This document shows, one piece after another, positions 25,736 through 34,211 of a DNA stretch of 64,000 bases; within the stretch, counting starts at the first letter, position 1; every line of letters begins with the position of its first letter. Origin of the DNA: Nocardioides oceani (GTDB lineage Bacteria; Actinomycetota; Actinomycetes; Propionibacteriales; Nocardioidaceae); NCBI RefSeq assembly GCF_030412965.1, contig NZ_JAUHJQ010000001.1, positions 150,643-214,642 on the forward strand, given 5' to 3'. The notes beneath the pieces were generated by a model. That model had not been told where the DNA came from. It did not search any database and was given only the letters and a program-made list of their open reading frames with translations. The position numbers and the translations under genes are program-made.

Positions 25736-26235
25736 CGGCGTTCCCTTCCCTCGACGACGTCCACGTACCCCTGCACGATCGCGTCCACGCTCTGGTCGAC
25801 CTCCAGCACGATGCCGTCCTCGTCGGGCTCGAGCGGCTCGAGGGTGGCGAACTGCGACGTCAGCAGGGAGGCCGGCATGAAGTGGCCGGGCCGGGCGGCC
25901 TGGCGGCGCTCGATGACCTCGCGGCTGCCCTCGAGCAGCACGAACGTGGTGGCCGGGGCGTGGTGCCGCAGCTGGTCGCGGTACCTCCGCCGCAGCGCCG
26001 AGCAGCTCATCACGCCGCCGTCGGGGTGGTCGGCCAGCCAGCGACCGATCTCCTCCAGCCACGGCCAGCGGTCGGAGTCGTCGAGCGCCTCGCCGCGCGA
26101 CATCTTGGCGATGTTGGGCTCGGGGTGGAAGTCGTCGGCGTCCGCGAAGGGCACCCGCAGGCGCTGGGACAGCGCGGCGCCGACGGTCGACTTGCCGGAG
26201 CCCGAGACGCCCATGACGACCAGCAGGTGGCTCAT
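25732..26235 (-). CDS. gntK: Gluconokinase
   Basis: 167 residues, full length for GntK. The P-loop GVSGSGKST is at residues 9-17, followed by FADADDFHPEPNIAKMSRG and CSALRRRYRDQLR. It phosphorylates gluconate with ATP to 6-phosphogluconate for the pentose phosphate route. It lies 5 bp after the hydrolase gene and overlaps gntP; TACGGT seven bases before its ATG could be an internal leaderless promoter. Confidence 0.94.
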   Translation of the reverse strand: MSHLLVVMGVSGSGKSTVGAALSQRLRVPFADADDFHPEPNIAKMSRGEALDDSDRWPWLEEIGRWLADHPDGGVMSCSALRRRYRDQLRHHAPATTFVLLEGSREVIERRQAARPGHFMPASLLTSQFATLEPLEPDEDGIVLEVDQSVDAIVQGYVDVVEGRERR

Positions 26236-26240
26236 GCGCC

Positions 26241-26864
26241 TCACCGTACGCCGCGCCGCAGCAGCGCCGCGGTGAGCAGCTCGGCGGCCGCCCGCTCGAA
26301 GACCGGCCCGTGCCGCAGCATCGCGTGGCCCGCCCCCGGCACGTCCCGCCACTCCACGTCGGCCCGACGCCGCAGCCGCTCGACGACCAGCCGCGCCCGC
26401 TCCGGCGTGGCCACCCGGTCCTCGGTCCCGTGCACGACCAGCACCCGCCGCCCGGAAAGGTCCACGTCGTCGGCCGGGTGCAGCCACGGGTTGAGCGCGA
26501 CCACCGCGGCCACGCCCGGCTCGGCGCCGGCCAGCAGCGCCGCCCGCCCGCCGAGGGAGTGGCCGACGAGGCCGATCGGCAGGTCGCCGTACCGCTCCCG
26601 CACCTGCTCCATCGCCCACCGCGCGTCGTCGACCGGCGTTCCGGTGCGACCCCAGCCGCGCCGGGCGTTGAGCACGCGGTGGACGGCGAGGCGACCACGG
26701 CCGGCGCGTGCGACCCGCGCCGCGACCGGCACCATCCGCAGCACCGAGAGCTGCCACGGGCTGACCGGCGGGTCGCCGGGGCGGACGTCGCCGCCGTGCA
26801 GGGCGAGCACGACGGCCTCGGGCTCGCGCGGCACGCGGGTGGTCACCAGCCGGGCGCCGGTCAC
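26241..26864 (-). CDS. Alpha/beta hydrolase
   Basis: 207 residues from GTG 26864, overlapping the DUF6629 stop (GTGA). LALHGG forms the oxyanion region, the nucleophile is Ser103 in GLVGHSLGG, the acid is probably in HGTEDRVA and the histidine in GAGHAML. It looks like a small dienelactone-hydrolase/esterase-like enzyme. It sits upstream of gntK in the same direction, but a metabolic link to gluconate is not evident. Confidence 0.83.
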   Translation of the reverse strand: MTGARLVTTRVPREPEAVVLALHGGDVRPGDPPVSPWQLSVLRMVPVAARVARAGRGRLAVHRVLNARRGWGRTGTPVDDARWAMEQVRERYGDLPIGLVGHSLGGRAALLAGAEPGVAAVVALNPWLHPADDVDLSGRRVLVVHGTEDRVATPERARLVVERLRRRADVEWRDVPGAGHAMLRHGPVFERAAAELLTAALLRRGVR

Positions 26865-27535
26865 ACCCCGCTCCGCTGCGGGTCGCGGGCGGCGCTGGCC
26901 GGGTCGACCTCCGGCCGGAGCGCGAGGTGGACCAGCACGAGCAGCGACGACAGCGCCGCGTAGAGGCACCACAGCGACGCGAACGCCTCGCGGTAGGCCA
27001 CCGCGACGACGGTGAGCCCGACGAGGTTGACCAGCCCGAAGGCCACGACCACCCGGTGACCGGCCACGAGGCAGGCGCCCATGGTGGCCAGGACGTACAG
27101 CCCGGTCCACAGCTCGGCGTCGTGCAGCCCGATGCGGTAGACCAGCGCGTGCGGGTGCGCCTCGACCCGGACCCCGTTCTCGGCCACGACCCGTGCCAGG
27201 TGCGCGGTCACCACCACCCCGAGGGCGAGGAACGGGGCGACCCACCGGCGCCGCCCGGGCCGCGCGAGGAGCAGCACCGCGACCGGCAGCAGGGTCGGCA
27301 GCAGCGGGAGCGCGACGACGACGTACGCCACGGCGGCGGCGTGCGCCGGGCCTGCCGCGACGTGCCCCTCCACGCCGGCCCAGACGACCGCCTCGACCAG
27401 CTGGTGGGTCGCCAGCACCAGCGGCAGGGCGGCGAAGGGCAGCTCCCGGGCCGCGCGCACCTCCCGCAGCGCCAGCGCACCCACCGGCAGCAGCGCCGCC
27501 CCGGCCACGAGGTCGGCCTCGAGGGAGAAGCACAT
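26861..27535 (-). CDS. DUF6629 family membrane protein
   Basis: 224 residues starting MCFSLEADLVAG, the hallmark of this uncharacterised family. Seven or so hydrophobic segments with a conserved HQLVEAVVW in the second. It heads or continues the chain DUF6629 - hydrolase - gntK - gntP. Function unknown; integral membrane location is clear. Confidence 0.75.
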   Translation of the reverse strand: MCFSLEADLVAGAALLPVGALALREVRAARELPFAALPLVLATHQLVEAVVWAGVEGHVAAGPAHAAAVAYVVVALPLLPTLLPVAVLLLARPGRRRWVAPFLALGVVVTAHLARVVAENGVRVEAHPHALVYRIGLHDAELWTGLYVLATMGACLVAGHRVVVAFGLVNLVGLTVVAVAYREAFASLWCLYAALSSLLVLVHLALRPEVDPASAARDPQRSGV

Positions 27536-27563
27536 GGCTCGACGGTGCCCGACGGGGCGGGCG

Positions 27564-27710
27564 TCAGACGAGCGGGCCGAGCCGGCGGATCTCGAGCTCG
27601 ACCTGCCGCTGCTGGCGCTCGCGGAGGTGGCGGAGCCGGGCCTGCTTCTGCTCGGGGCTGAGCGCGCGCCAGGACGCGCGCGGCTGCGGGCGCGTGGCGG
27701 CGGTGGTCAT
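27564..27710 (-). CDS. Small basic protein, unknown
   Basis: 48 residues from ATG 27710 (ATG 27719 would add three). Highly basic with a helix such as SPEQKQARLRHLRERQQRQVELEIRR, possibly a coiled coil or nucleic-acid-binding helix. It ends 28 bp before the DUF6629 gene and diverges from the DUF2237 gene. Neither start has a clear ribosome site; coding status is likely but unproven. Confidence 0.4.
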   Translation of the reverse strand: MTTAATRPQPRASWRALSPEQKQARLRHLRERQQRQVELEIRRLGPLV

Positions 27711-27781
27711 GGGCGTCATCGTGGCGCGGCACGCGGGCGCTGTCGACGCGTTTTCGGTGCGGGAGCGCACCGCGGGGGTCC

Positions 27782-27787
27782 TACGCT
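27782..27787 (+). promoter_or_regulatory. -10 box for leaderless DUF2237 gene
   Basis: TACGCT is followed by seven bases and ATG 27795, without a ribosome site. Confidence 0.5.
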
Positions 27788-27794
27788 GAGCGCC

Positions 27795-28184
27795 ATGGGC
27801 GAGCGCAACGTGCTGGGTGGGGAGCTGGTGCCCTGCGGCACCGAACCGCTGACCGGCTTCTACCGCGACGGGCACTGCTCGTGCGGACCCGACGACGTGG
27901 GGCTGCACGCGGTGTGCGCGGTGATGACCACCGAGTTCCTGGAGCACCAGCGCTCGGTCGGCAACGACCTGACGACGCCGCGGCCGGAGTGGCACTTCCC
28001 CGGGCTGCACCCCGGCGACCCGTGGTGCGTGGTCGCGGGCCGGTGGCTGCAGTCCTACCAGGCCGGCGCGGCCGCGCCGGTGGTGCTCGCCGCGACCAAC
28101 GAGCGCGCGCTGGAGGTGGTGCGGATCGAGCTGCTCGAGGAGCACGCCGTCGACGTGCCGCCCGACCTCAGCTCGCTCGGCTGA
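27795..28184 (+). CDS. DUF2237 family protein
   Basis: 129 residues, the normal length. Family motifs MGERNVLGGELVPCGTEPLTGFYRDG, CSCGPDDVGLHAVCAVMTTEFLEHQRSVGNDL and GDPWCVVAGRW are all present, including conserved Cys and His residues that could bind a metal. The structure and role are uncharacterised. It is a single leaderless gene converging on the zinc-finger/WH gene. Confidence 0.85.
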   Translation: MGERNVLGGELVPCGTEPLTGFYRDGHCSCGPDDVGLHAVCAVMTTEFLEHQRSVGNDLTTPRPEWHFPGLHPGDPWCVVAGRWLQSYQAGAAAPVVLAATNERALEVVRIELLEEHAVDVPPDLSSLG

Positions 28185-28206
28185 GGACCCGGGGGCCCCG
28201 GTCGGG

Positions 28207-28698
28207 TCAGCGCAGGCGCCACACGCCCGGCGTACCGGGCTCGATGACGCCCTCGTCCTGGAGCGCGCGGCGGGCCTTGCGCGCGGCCAGCTGCCAGCGC
28301 GGCTCGCCGGTGGGCGAGGCGTCGCGGTCGCCGGGGCGCAGCGCCTCGCCGAGCCGCTCCTCGAGCGCCGGGAACACCTCGTCGGCCGCGAGCTCTCCGC
28401 CGCTCTCCTGGAGCAGGGCGACGATCGGCGCCTTGAGCTCCTCGGGCGAGGTCCACTTGCGCGGCGCCGCCTTCTTCGCCGGCGTCCCGGGCACCCGGGC
28501 GGCGGCGGTCCGCGTGCGGACCGGGGTGGCCTTCTCGACCGGCACCGGCTTCGGCTCGGGCCGCCCGTGCACGCACTGGCTCAGCGGGAGGTCGCACAGC
28601 TCGCAGTAGTCCTCGGCCACGTCGACCCAATCTACGGACCCCCGCCCAGCCACCTCCAGCGGGTCGTCCGTGGCCGCCCAGAGCGAGTCGTGCGTCAC
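28207..28698 (-). CDS. Putative zinc-ribbon/winged-helix protein
   Basis: 163 residues from GTG 28698, which overlaps the rlmC stop (GTGA). The N-terminal third has Cys in EDYCELCDLPLSQCVHG, probably a metal knuckle. A basic Lys/Arg linker follows, then a winged-helix-like region (TSPEELKAPIVALLQESGGELAADEVFPALEERL ... DEGVIEPGTPGVWRL) similar to the Mrr N-terminal fold. It may bind nucleic acid. Last gene of a four-gene operon. Confidence 0.6.
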   Translation of the reverse strand: MTHDSLWAATDDPLEVAGRGSVDWVDVAEDYCELCDLPLSQCVHGRPEPKPVPVEKATPVRTRTAAARVPGTPAKKAAPRKWTSPEELKAPIVALLQESGGELAADEVFPALEERLGEALRPGDRDASPTGEPRWQLAARKARRALQDEGVIEPGTPGVWRLR

Positions 28699-29855
28699 CG
28701 GCGGGAGAGCAGGACCAGCACCTCGTAGTGGCGGGTGTTCGGGAACATGTCGAGCAGCCGCCCCCGGCCGGGGGCGTAGGACGGCATCGCCGCGAGGTCG
28801 GCGGCGAGCGTGCGGGCGTTGCAGCTGGAGTAGAGCACGTGCGGGACGCCGGAGCTCTCCAGCCAGCCGGCGAGCTGGTCGCCGATCCCCCGGCGGGGCG
28901 GGTTGACCACCACGAGGTCGGGCAGCGCGTCCGCCGCCGCGTTGACGGCGTACGTCGTCGCGTCGCCGGCCAGGAAGCGGACGTCGTCCAGGCCGGCCGC
29001 CGCGGCGCTGTGCTCGGCGGAGCGCACGGCCTCGTTCGAGATCTCCACGCCGGTCACGGTCCGGCCGGGAGCGGCGAGGTGCAGCGCGAAGCCGCCCACG
29101 CCGCAGTAGAGGTCCCACACCGACGCCGGCGCGAGCTCGTCGACCCACGCCGCAGCCTCGCCGTAGAGCGCGAGCGCCATCGCGGTGTTGGTCTGGAAGA
29201 AGCTGCGCGGCCGCAGGTGCAGCGTGACCGCGCCCAAGGACGTGCCCAGCGGCATCGCGAGCGTGGCCGAGCGGGTCAGCACGATCTCCCGCTCCCCCTC
29301 CAGCACCGCCTTGTGCGCCGGCTGCAGGTTCACCGTGGCGACGGCGACCGGCAGCCGCTCCAGCAGCCAGGGCAGGTGCTTGCGCAGCCGTGCGACCGGC
29401 TCCTGGGAGCGGCACACGAACCGGACCATCAGCTCGCCGGCCGGCGACTCGGTGACCAGCAGGTGCTTGAGCTCGCCGCGCCGCTGCCCGACGTCGTACG
29501 GCGTCAGGTCGGCGCGCGTGACGAAGTCGGCCAGCACCGGCAGTGCGTCGTGGAGACCGCTCGTGTGGAGCCGGCACTCGCGCAGGTCCACGCCGGTGAA
29601 GGTCTGGTCGAGGATGCCGAGGGTCGGCGCGGCGGCCGTCCCGCCGACCACCATCTTGGCCTTGTTGCGGAACCCCGCCGGGGCCGACGCGACCGGCTCG
29701 GACCACCCCGCGGCGGGCGTCGGCAGGAGCGCGGCGACCTCGCGCTGCTTGTCGGCCAGCTGGGCGTCGTAGGGCTGGTCGAGCAGCGCGCACGACCGGC
29801 ATCGCCCGGTGTCGAAGTAGTCGCACCGGACGGCCACGGACTCCGTCAGCATCAT
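28695..29855 (-). CDS. rlmC: 23S rRNA (uracil-747-C5)-methyltransferase
   Basis: 386 residues. Cys11, Cys19, Cys22 and Cys94 match the [4Fe-4S] ligands of the RlmC/RlmD/TrmA group, SAM motif DLYCGVGGFAL is present, and nucleophile Cys345 is in YSSCNARTL. Lack of an N-terminal TRAM domain fits RlmC rather than RlmD. It methylates uracil in 23S rRNA. It starts 19 bp after the rhodanese lipoprotein gene and overlaps the next start. Confidence 0.88.
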   Translation of the reverse strand: MMLTESVAVRCDYFDTGRCRSCALLDQPYDAQLADKQREVAALLPTPAAGWSEPVASAPAGFRNKAKMVVGGTAAAPTLGILDQTFTGVDLRECRLHTSGLHDALPVLADFVTRADLTPYDVGQRRGELKHLLVTESPAGELMVRFVCRSQEPVARLRKHLPWLLERLPVAVATVNLQPAHKAVLEGEREIVLTRSATLAMPLGTSLGAVTLHLRPRSFFQTNTAMALALYGEAAAWVDELAPASVWDLYCGVGGFALHLAAPGRTVTGVEISNEAVRSAEHSAAAAGLDDVRFLAGDATTYAVNAAADALPDLVVVNPPRRGIGDQLAGWLESSGVPHVLYSSCNARTLAADLAAMPSYAPGRGRLLDMFPNTRHYEVLVLLSRR

Positions 29856-29874
29856 CGGAGCATCACCGGCCGGC

Positions 29875-30234
29875 TCAGCCCGTCGTGGGCAGGCCGAGGT
29901 CGACGAGCGCGTCGTAGCCGCCACCGTTGACCACGCTGCCGAACCCGAGCCCGCGCATGACCTCGATCGCCCGGGTGGCCCGCGCGCCGGACTCGCAGTA
30001 GACGACGTAGTACCGGTCGCGCGGCAGCTCGGCGACCCGGTCACGGAAGTCATCGGCGGCGAGGTCGAGGTTCATCGCGCCGTCGACGTGCCCGGCGGCG
30101 TACTCCTCGGGCGTGCGGACGTCGACCACCGTCGCGCCGCGGTGGATCAGCCGCTCGACCTCGCTGGTGTCGTCGGCGCACGCGCCCAGGCCGAGCAGCC
30201 CGACGAGGAGGAGCGGGAGCAGGAGCAGCCTCAC
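29875..30234 (-). CDS. Rhodanese-domain lipoprotein
   Basis: 119 residues from GTG 30234, overlapping the AKR stop. A hydrophobic signal ends in lipobox GLGAC with Cys19 as lipid site. The single rhodanese domain has VVDVRTPEEYAAGHVDGAMN and active Cys80 in VYCESGARA. It would transfer sulfur or sense thiols at the outer membrane face. The link to its operon partners is not obvious. Confidence 0.85.
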   Translation of the reverse strand: MRLLLLPLLLVGLLGLGACADDTSEVERLIHRGATVVDVRTPEEYAAGHVDGAMNLDLAADDFRDRVAELPRDRYYVVYCESGARATRAIEVMRGLGFGSVVNGGGYDALVDLGLPTTG

Positions 30235-31232
30235 CACTGGTCGTGGACCGCCTCGCGGAAGTAGGTGTCGTAGAGCCGCCGCACGCCCGCGAGCAGGTCC
30301 TCCGACAGCGGCGGGAGCGAGCCGGCGGCGGCGTTCGCGCGCGCCTGCTCGGGGTTCCGGGCGCCCGGGATCACCGTGCTGACGCCGGCCTGCTGCCAGA
30401 CCCAGGCCAGCGCGACCTGGGCGGCGGTCGCGCCCTCCGGGCCGTGCTCGGCGGCGAGCCGGGTGAACTCCCGCGCGGCCGCCACGCCGGACTCGAAGTC
30501 CACGCCGGAGAACGTCTCGCCGCGGTCGAAGGCGCTGCCGTCGCGGTTGTAGGTGCGGTGGTCGTCGTCGGCGAACGTCGTGTGCTCGTCGTACTTGCCC
30601 GACAGCAGGCCGGAGGCCAGCGGCACGCGCGCGATGATGCCGACGCCGGCCTCCTGCGCGGCCGGCAGCACCCGGTCGAGCGGCTTGAGCCGGAAGGCGT
30701 TGAGGATGATCTGGATGCTCGCGACGCCCGGCCGCGCGATGGCGGAGAGCGCCTGGTCGGCGGTCTCGACCGAGACGCCGTACGCCGCGATCGCGCCGTC
30801 GGCGACCAGCGTGTCGAGGGCGTCGTACGTCGCGTCGTCGTCGATCGTCGCGCTCGGCGGGCAGTGCAGCTGCACCAGGTCGAGGGTGTCGACGCCGAGG
30901 TTGCGGCGGGACCGGTCGGTCCACTCGCGGAACGCGTCGAGGCGGTAGTTCTCCGGGACCTGGTCGACGCGGCGGCCCATCTTGGTGGCGACCGTGATGC
31001 CGTCGTGGTCGCGCAGGAAGGAGCCGATGACCTGCTCGCTGCGGCCGTCGCCGTACACGTCGGCGGTGTCGAAGAACGTCACGCCCGCCTCGACCGACGC
31101 CTCGAGCACCGCCCGGGCGTCGGCCTCGCTCACCTCGCCCCAGTCGGCTCCGAGCTGCCAGGTGCCGAGGCCCACGACGGAGACGTCGCGGCCGGTGCGT
31201 CCGAGGGTGCGGGAGTCCAGGGAGGAAGCCAT
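30231..31232 (-). CDS. Aldo/keto reductase
   Basis: 333 residues from ATG 31232. A TIM-barrel AKR with catalytic Asp and Tyr in FFDTADVYGDG, Lys in VATKMGRR and His in LVQLHCPP; NADPH-binding IPGARNPEQ is near the C-terminus. It reduces aldehydes or ketones with NADPH. It heads the operon AKR - rhodanese - rlmC - zinc/WH protein and diverges from the VOC gene. Confidence 0.9.
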   Translation of the reverse strand: MASSLDSRTLGRTGRDVSVVGLGTWQLGADWGEVSEADARAVLEASVEAGVTFFDTADVYGDGRSEQVIGSFLRDHDGITVATKMGRRVDQVPENYRLDAFREWTDRSRRNLGVDTLDLVQLHCPPSATIDDDATYDALDTLVADGAIAAYGVSVETADQALSAIARPGVASIQIILNAFRLKPLDRVLPAAQEAGVGIIARVPLASGLLSGKYDEHTTFADDDHRTYNRDGSAFDRGETFSGVDFESGVAAAREFTRLAAEHGPEGATAAQVALAWVWQQAGVSTVIPGARNPEQARANAAAGSLPPLSEDLLAGVRRLYDTYFREAVHDQW

Positions 31233-31343
31233 GCCCCCATCCTCCCCGACCGGCCGAAACCTCGAGCGGCGGCCGCCGATGAGTCCGCGCCCCGGCACCG
31301 GTCGGAGCGACGTACACACCCCGTCCCCCACCCGGAGGTCCCC

Positions 31344-31745
31344 ATGCCCGTCCAGCTGAGCCCCTACCTGCACTTCGACGCCACGGCCCGCGAGGCGATG
31401 ACCTTCTACCAGTCGGTGCTGGGCGGTGAGCTGACCCTCAGCACGTTCGCCGAGTACGGCATGGAGGGCGACGGCGCCGACGGCGTCATGCACGCGATGC
31501 TCCGCACCGAGGAGGGCTTGATGTTCATGGCCTCCGACCTCCCGCCCGGGACCACCCTCTCCCCCGGCGACGCCACGGTGTCGCTGACGCTGAGCGGCGA
31601 CGACGAGGCGCGGCTGCGTGGGTGGTTCGACGCGCTCGCCGAGGGCGGGGAGGTGCACGTGCCGCTGGAGAAGCAGATGTGGGGCGACGTGTTCGGCCAG
31701 CTCAAGGACCGGTACGGCGTGCAGTGGATGGTCGACATCGGCTGA
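31344..31745 (+). CDS. VOC family protein (PhnB-like)
   Basis: 133 residues from ATG 31344 with GGAGG upstream. Pattern LSPYLHFDATAREAMTFYQSVLGGEL, then GDD..., and MWGDVFGQLKDRYGVQWMVDIG at the end fits the PhnB-like glyoxalase/bleomycin-resistance fold. The usual metal-binding residues are partly missing, as in most PhnB-like members, so enzyme activity is uncertain. Confidence 0.85.
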   Translation: MPVQLSPYLHFDATAREAMTFYQSVLGGELTLSTFAEYGMEGDGADGVMHAMLRTEEGLMFMASDLPPGTTLSPGDATVSLTLSGDDEARLRGWFDALAEGGEVHVPLEKQMWGDVFGQLKDRYGVQWMVDIG

Positions 31746-31849
31746 CCGTCACTGTTGGGCGCCCGGCACGACGCGCGCGGTCGGGGCGCCCGGCTACGGT
31801 GGCACGCGCGCGGTCGGACGACCGTGCCGCCGAGCCGGGAGGGTTGCCG

Positions 31850-33007
31850 ATGCAGCTGGAGCTGTCCGCCGAGGACGCCGCGTTCCGCGACGAGATGCGG
31901 ACGTTCTTCACCACCGAGGTCCCGCAGGAGATCCGCGACGCCGTCGCGAACCGCCGCGAGCTGACCAAGGACCAGATCGTCGAGAGCCAGCGGGTGCTCA
32001 ACGCCCACGGCCTCGCGGTCCCGAACTGGCCGGTCGAGTGGGGAGGCAAGGACTGGTCCCCGCTGCGCCGCCACATCTGGCACGAGGAGATGCAGCGCGC
32101 CGACGTGCCGGCGCCCCTGGCGTTCAACGCCTCGATGATCGGACCGGTCATCGCCCACTTCGGCTCCCAGGAGATCAAGGAGCGGTTCCTCCCGGCGACG
32201 GCGAACCTCGACATCTGGTGGTCGCAGGGCTTCTCCGAGCCCGACGCCGGCTCCGACCTGGCCTCCCTGCGCACGACCGCGGTCCGCGACGGCGACGAGT
32301 TCGTCGTCAACGGCCAGAAGACGTGGACGACGTTGGGCCAGTACGGCGACTGGATCTTCACCCTCGTCCGCACCGACCCGGACGTGAAGAAGCAGGCGGG
32401 CATCTCGATGCTGCTCATCGACATGACCTCGCCGGGCCTGACCGTCCGCCCCATCGAGCTCATCGACGGCGGCCACGAGGTCAACGAGGTGTGGTTCGAG
32501 GACGTCCGCGTGCCGGCCGAGAACATGGTCGGCGAGCTGAACTCCGGCTGGACCCAGGCGAAGTTCCTCCTCGGCAACGAGCGGGTCGGCGTCGCCCCCG
32601 TCGGCGCCACCAAGCGGGTCCTGGCCCAGGCCAAGGAGTGGGCGCGCGAGACCGGCCAGCTCGACGACCTCCTCACCGCCAGCCGGGTCGCCGAGCTCGA
32701 GAACGAGCTGCTCGCCCTCGAGCTCACCGCCCTGCGCGTGGTCGCCCACTCCGCCGACGGCAAGCCGCACCCGGCCTCCTCGGTGCTCAAGCTCAAGGGG
32801 ACCGAGCTGCAGCAGGCGGTCTCCGAGCTGGTCGTCGACCTCGCCGGCCCGGCCTCGCTCGCCTCCGGCGCCGGGGACGACTCCGACCTCCCGTGGTGGT
32901 CGCGCCGCGCCACCCCGGCGTACCTCAACCTCCGCAAGGCCTCGATCTACGGCGGCTCCAACGAGGTGCAGCGCCAGATCATCGCCAAGACGATCCTCGG
33001 TCTCTGA
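31850..33007 (+). CDS. Acyl-CoA dehydrogenase (FadE-type subunit 1)
   Basis: 385 residues from ATG 31850 with a GGGAGGG ribosome site. Typical FAD-binding WSQGFSEPDAGSDLASLRT, VNGQKTWTT, the ALRVVAHS helix and C-terminal YGGSNEVQRQIIAKTILGL. It oxidises an acyl-CoA to the enoyl-CoA. A second dehydrogenase follows after 23 bp; adjacent unlike pairs of this sort form alpha2beta2 enzymes in actinobacterial steroid and branched-acid breakdown, so a heteromer is inferred. Confidence 0.9.
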   Translation: MQLELSAEDAAFRDEMRTFFTTEVPQEIRDAVANRRELTKDQIVESQRVLNAHGLAVPNWPVEWGGKDWSPLRRHIWHEEMQRADVPAPLAFNASMIGPVIAHFGSQEIKERFLPATANLDIWWSQGFSEPDAGSDLASLRTTAVRDGDEFVVNGQKTWTTLGQYGDWIFTLVRTDPDVKKQAGISMLLIDMTSPGLTVRPIELIDGGHEVNEVWFEDVRVPAENMVGELNSGWTQAKFLLGNERVGVAPVGATKRVLAQAKEWARETGQLDDLLTASRVAELENELLALELTALRVVAHSADGKPHPASSVLKLKGTELQQAVSELVVDLAGPASLASGAGDDSDLPWWSRRATPAYLNLRKASIYGGSNEVQRQIIAKTILGL

Positions 33008-33030
33008 GCGGGACGGGAAGGGACTTCACC

Positions 33031-34176
33031 ATGGACTTCACCTACGACGAGGAGCAGCAGGCGCTGCGCGAGGCCGTCCGCGGCCTGGTCGGCAAGGCCT
33101 ACTCCGACTACGAGCAGCGGCGGCAGACGGTCGCCGCCGACCCCGGCTTCGACGAGGCGCAGTGGGGCCGGATGGCGGAGATGGGCCTGCTCGGCCTGCC
33201 GTTCAGCGAGGACGACGGCGGCGTGGGCGCCGGCCCGGTCGAGATCTCGATCGTGGCCGAGGAGCTCGGTCGCGTCGTCGCCCCCGAGCCGTACCTCACC
33301 TCCGTGGTCTGGGCCGGCGGCCTGGTCAGCGCGGTCGGGACCGCCGAGCAGCGGGCCGAGGTGCTCGGCGCGCTGAGCGCCGGCGAGAGCGTCCTGGCCC
33401 CGGCGCTGGCCGAGCCCGGCCGCCGCTGGACCAACGACGCCACGGCCGTCACCGCCTCGGTGGACAGCGACGCCTGGACGCTCACCGGCACCAAGGAGCC
33501 GGTGCCGCAGGGCGCCCGCGCCGACGTGCTGGTGGTCAGCGCGATGCTGCCCGAGGGCGGCACCGGGCTGTTCCTGGTGGCCGGCGACGCCGAGGGCCTG
33601 ACCCGCACCGGGTACGCCACGCACGACGGCGGCCGCGCGGCGAAGGTGACCTTCGACGGCACCGCGGCCACGCCGCTCGGCGAGCCGGGCGCGGACGTCG
33701 CCGCCTCCATCGCCACCGTCACCGACCTGACCCGGATCATGGCGTGCAACGAGGCCGTCGGCGCGATGGAGACCGCGCTGCGCACCACCTCGGCGTACCT
33801 CACCTCGCGCAAGCAGTTCGGCGTCACGCTCAACACCTTCCAGGCGCTGACGTTCCGCGCGGCGGACATGTACATCTCGCTGGAGCTGGCCAAGTCGCTC
33901 GCCGTGTGGGCGACGATGGTCGTCGGGTCGGGGTCGCCGGCGGAGATCGCCGAGGCCTCGCAGCGCGCGTCGCTGCAGGTCGCCAGGGCCGGGCGGCACA
34001 TCGGCCAGGAGGCGATCCAGCTCCACGGCGGCATCGGCATGACCGCGGAGTACTCCATCGGTGCCTACACCAGCCGGCTCACCGCCCTCGACCACCTCCT
34101 CGGCGACGCGACGTTCCACCTGCGCTCACTCGCCGCGGCCGTGGGCGACCACGCGGAAGTCGACCCGCTGCCCTGA
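33031..34176 (+). CDS. Acyl-CoA dehydrogenase (FadE-type subunit 2)
   Basis: 381 residues from ATG 33031. It starts MDFTYDEEQQALREAVRGLV, has the TSRKQFGVTLNTFQALTFRAADM segment and IQLHGGIGMTAEYSIGAYTSRL at the end. Motif density in the FAD/substrate region is lower than in its neighbour, as expected for the second subunit of a heteromeric enzyme. The substrate is unknown. Confidence 0.9.
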   Translation: MDFTYDEEQQALREAVRGLVGKAYSDYEQRRQTVAADPGFDEAQWGRMAEMGLLGLPFSEDDGGVGAGPVEISIVAEELGRVVAPEPYLTSVVWAGGLVSAVGTAEQRAEVLGALSAGESVLAPALAEPGRRWTNDATAVTASVDSDAWTLTGTKEPVPQGARADVLVVSAMLPEGGTGLFLVAGDAEGLTRTGYATHDGGRAAKVTFDGTAATPLGEPGADVAASIATVTDLTRIMACNEAVGAMETALRTTSAYLTSRKQFGVTLNTFQALTFRAADMYISLELAKSLAVWATMVVGSGSPAEIAEASQRASLQVARAGRHIGQEAIQLHGGIGMTAEYSIGAYTSRLTALDHLLGDATFHLRSLAAAVGDHAEVDPLP

Positions 34177-34211
34177 GCACCATCGGCGCCCCGGCCCGGC
34201 CCGCCCCTCGG

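Noticed and set aside
28698..29855. TrmA or RlmD instead of RlmC
   Set aside because: The four Fe-S cysteines exclude plain TrmA and the absence of a TRAM domain argues against RlmD.
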